Assembly (NCBI GenBank): GCA_045612485.1 | Contig: JAZKZE010000091.1 | Coordinates: forward strand, 1-5,574 | Source of the DNA: RGIG5327 sp045612485 | Lineage (GTDB): Bacteria; Verrucomicrobiota; Lentisphaeria; Victivallales; UBA1829 | Length of the DNA stretch: 5,574 nucleotides | Direction of reading: 5' to 3' | Shown here: positions 5,279 through 5,574 of the stretch, piece after piece | Position numbering within the stretch: the first letter of the stretch is position 1 | How the letters are laid out: every line of letters begins with the position of its first letter | Made by a program: the position numbers and the translations under genes | The notes under the pieces: generated by a model | Told to the model about the DNA's origin: nothing | Databases searched by the model: none | Seen by the model: the letters and a program-made list of their open reading frames with translations, nothing else

Positions 5279-5341
5279 CCATAATTCTGTCACAGCTATC
5301 CCATAATTTTGTAAAAATGGCACATTTTTACAAAATTATGT
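5279..5341. repeat. three related 12-mers, possible operator array
   Basis: CCATAATTCTGT (5279-5290) and CCATAATTTTGT (5301-5312) are direct repeats 22 bp apart, about two helical turns. The inverted copy at 5330-5341 reads ACATAATTTTGT on the minus strand, matching 11 of 12. The second and third copies form the outer parts of the 18-bp inverted repeat. The arrangement looks like binding sites for a dimeric regulator upstream of the A-tracts, but no binding protein can be named. Confidence 0.5.
5302..5340. repeat. perfect 18-bp inverted repeat with 3-nt spacer
   Basis: Arm 5302-5319 (CATAATTTTGTAAAAATG) and arm 5323-5340 are exact reverse complements separated by GCA. The AT-rich stem is far longer than expected by chance. 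Neither strand has a T-run after it, so a standard terminator is unlikely. A palindromic operator, a stable RNA hairpin in a transcript entering from the right, or the remnant of a small mobile element are the alternatives. Confidence 0.85.
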
Positions 5342-5574
5342 GCGTAAAGAAATCTGCTTTTAAAAAAGTGATTTTGTCAGATTTTTTCAAAAATACTTCA
5401 TTATCCTGTTTTGTGCAACCTTCAGGAGAGAGACAAACGCATTTTGCTTTTTTCACTCCCCTATCCCCCTCACTTTTTCCTTTTGTGCAGTCAAACTCTT
5501 TCGTAATGCGGCAGTTTCTTTTTCCATATATATGCGCCTGCGTTCATTCGGGCAAAAAACGCCCTCATTCTCTC
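5341..5574. other. non-coding region with no recognisable gene
   Basis: No open frame here resembles a known protein, and I see no tRNA or rRNA. The minus strand has two tiny overlapping frames, 24 codons from an ATG at 5527 and 42 codons from a GTG at 5456, sharing GTGA; neither is long enough to claim. Minor structure includes a 7-bp inverted repeat AAATCTG/CAGATTT (5350-5356 and 5379-5385) and GGGC/GCCC around a 7-nt loop (5550-5564) at the edge. The neighbouring gene on the right lies outside the window. Confidence 0.6.

Noticed and set aside
5409..5489. TTTTGTGCA repeated at 5409-5417 and 5481-5489
   Set aside because: A 9-bp repeat in AT-rich DNA of this length is near chance level, and no gene or promoter is positioned relative to it.
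5550..5564. GGGC-AAAAAAC-GCCC hairpin at the right edge as a terminator
   Set aside because: The stem is only 4 bp and the T-run lies in the loop; it could be the tail of a terminator whose 5' arm is outside the window, but that cannot be seen.

Overview
All genes in this window lie on the minus strand, so biological order runs from high to low coordinates. It is a bacterial chromosomal segment: a five-gene ribosomal/RNA polymerase cluster (rpmJ-rpsM-rpsK-rpoA-rplQ, 5047 to 2413), an intrinsic terminator, a long non-coding leader, a PurF-like gene (2048 to 534), and dapB (494 to beyond the window edge). The order rpsK-rpoA without rpsD is found in Firmicutes and some PVC-group bacteria. The RpoA style, the Ala/Lys/Glu-rich tails on S13, S11 and L17, and a PurF-like protein starting Met-Gly-Gly suggest an anaerobe of the PVC (Lentisphaerota-like) type, with Bacteroidota or Firmicutes relatives possible. 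That assignment is inference only.

Right end (5048-5574): no supportable gene. Reading toward rpmJ it holds a perfect 18-bp inverted repeat with related 12-mers, a run of A-tracts largely phased at about 11 bp, a candidate sigma-70 promoter (5183-5210), and a transcribed leader of about 130 nt that can form hairpins. infA and secY, common neighbours of rpmJ, are not directly upstream, so the cluster seems to have its own promoter.

Middle (2413-5047): L36, S13, S11, RNA polymerase alpha and L17. The genes are closely spaced except for 89 bp between rpsK and rpoA, where many bacteria carry rpsD and where a hairpin sits here. rplQ starts 3 nt after the rpoA stop, with its ribosome binding site inside rpoA. 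A strong terminator at 2362-2390 ends the unit.

Left (1-2412): two candidate promoters follow the terminator, then a leader of more than 200 nt in which two distant segments pair over about 17 bp around a roughly 75-nt domain. It precedes the most unusual gene here. This PurF-like protein keeps the PRPP-binding domain and all four Fe-S ligands of the B. subtilis type, but lacks the Cys nucleophile and the other glutamine-binding residues. dapB (lysine/peptidoglycan pathway) follows 39 bp later, probably in the same transcript.
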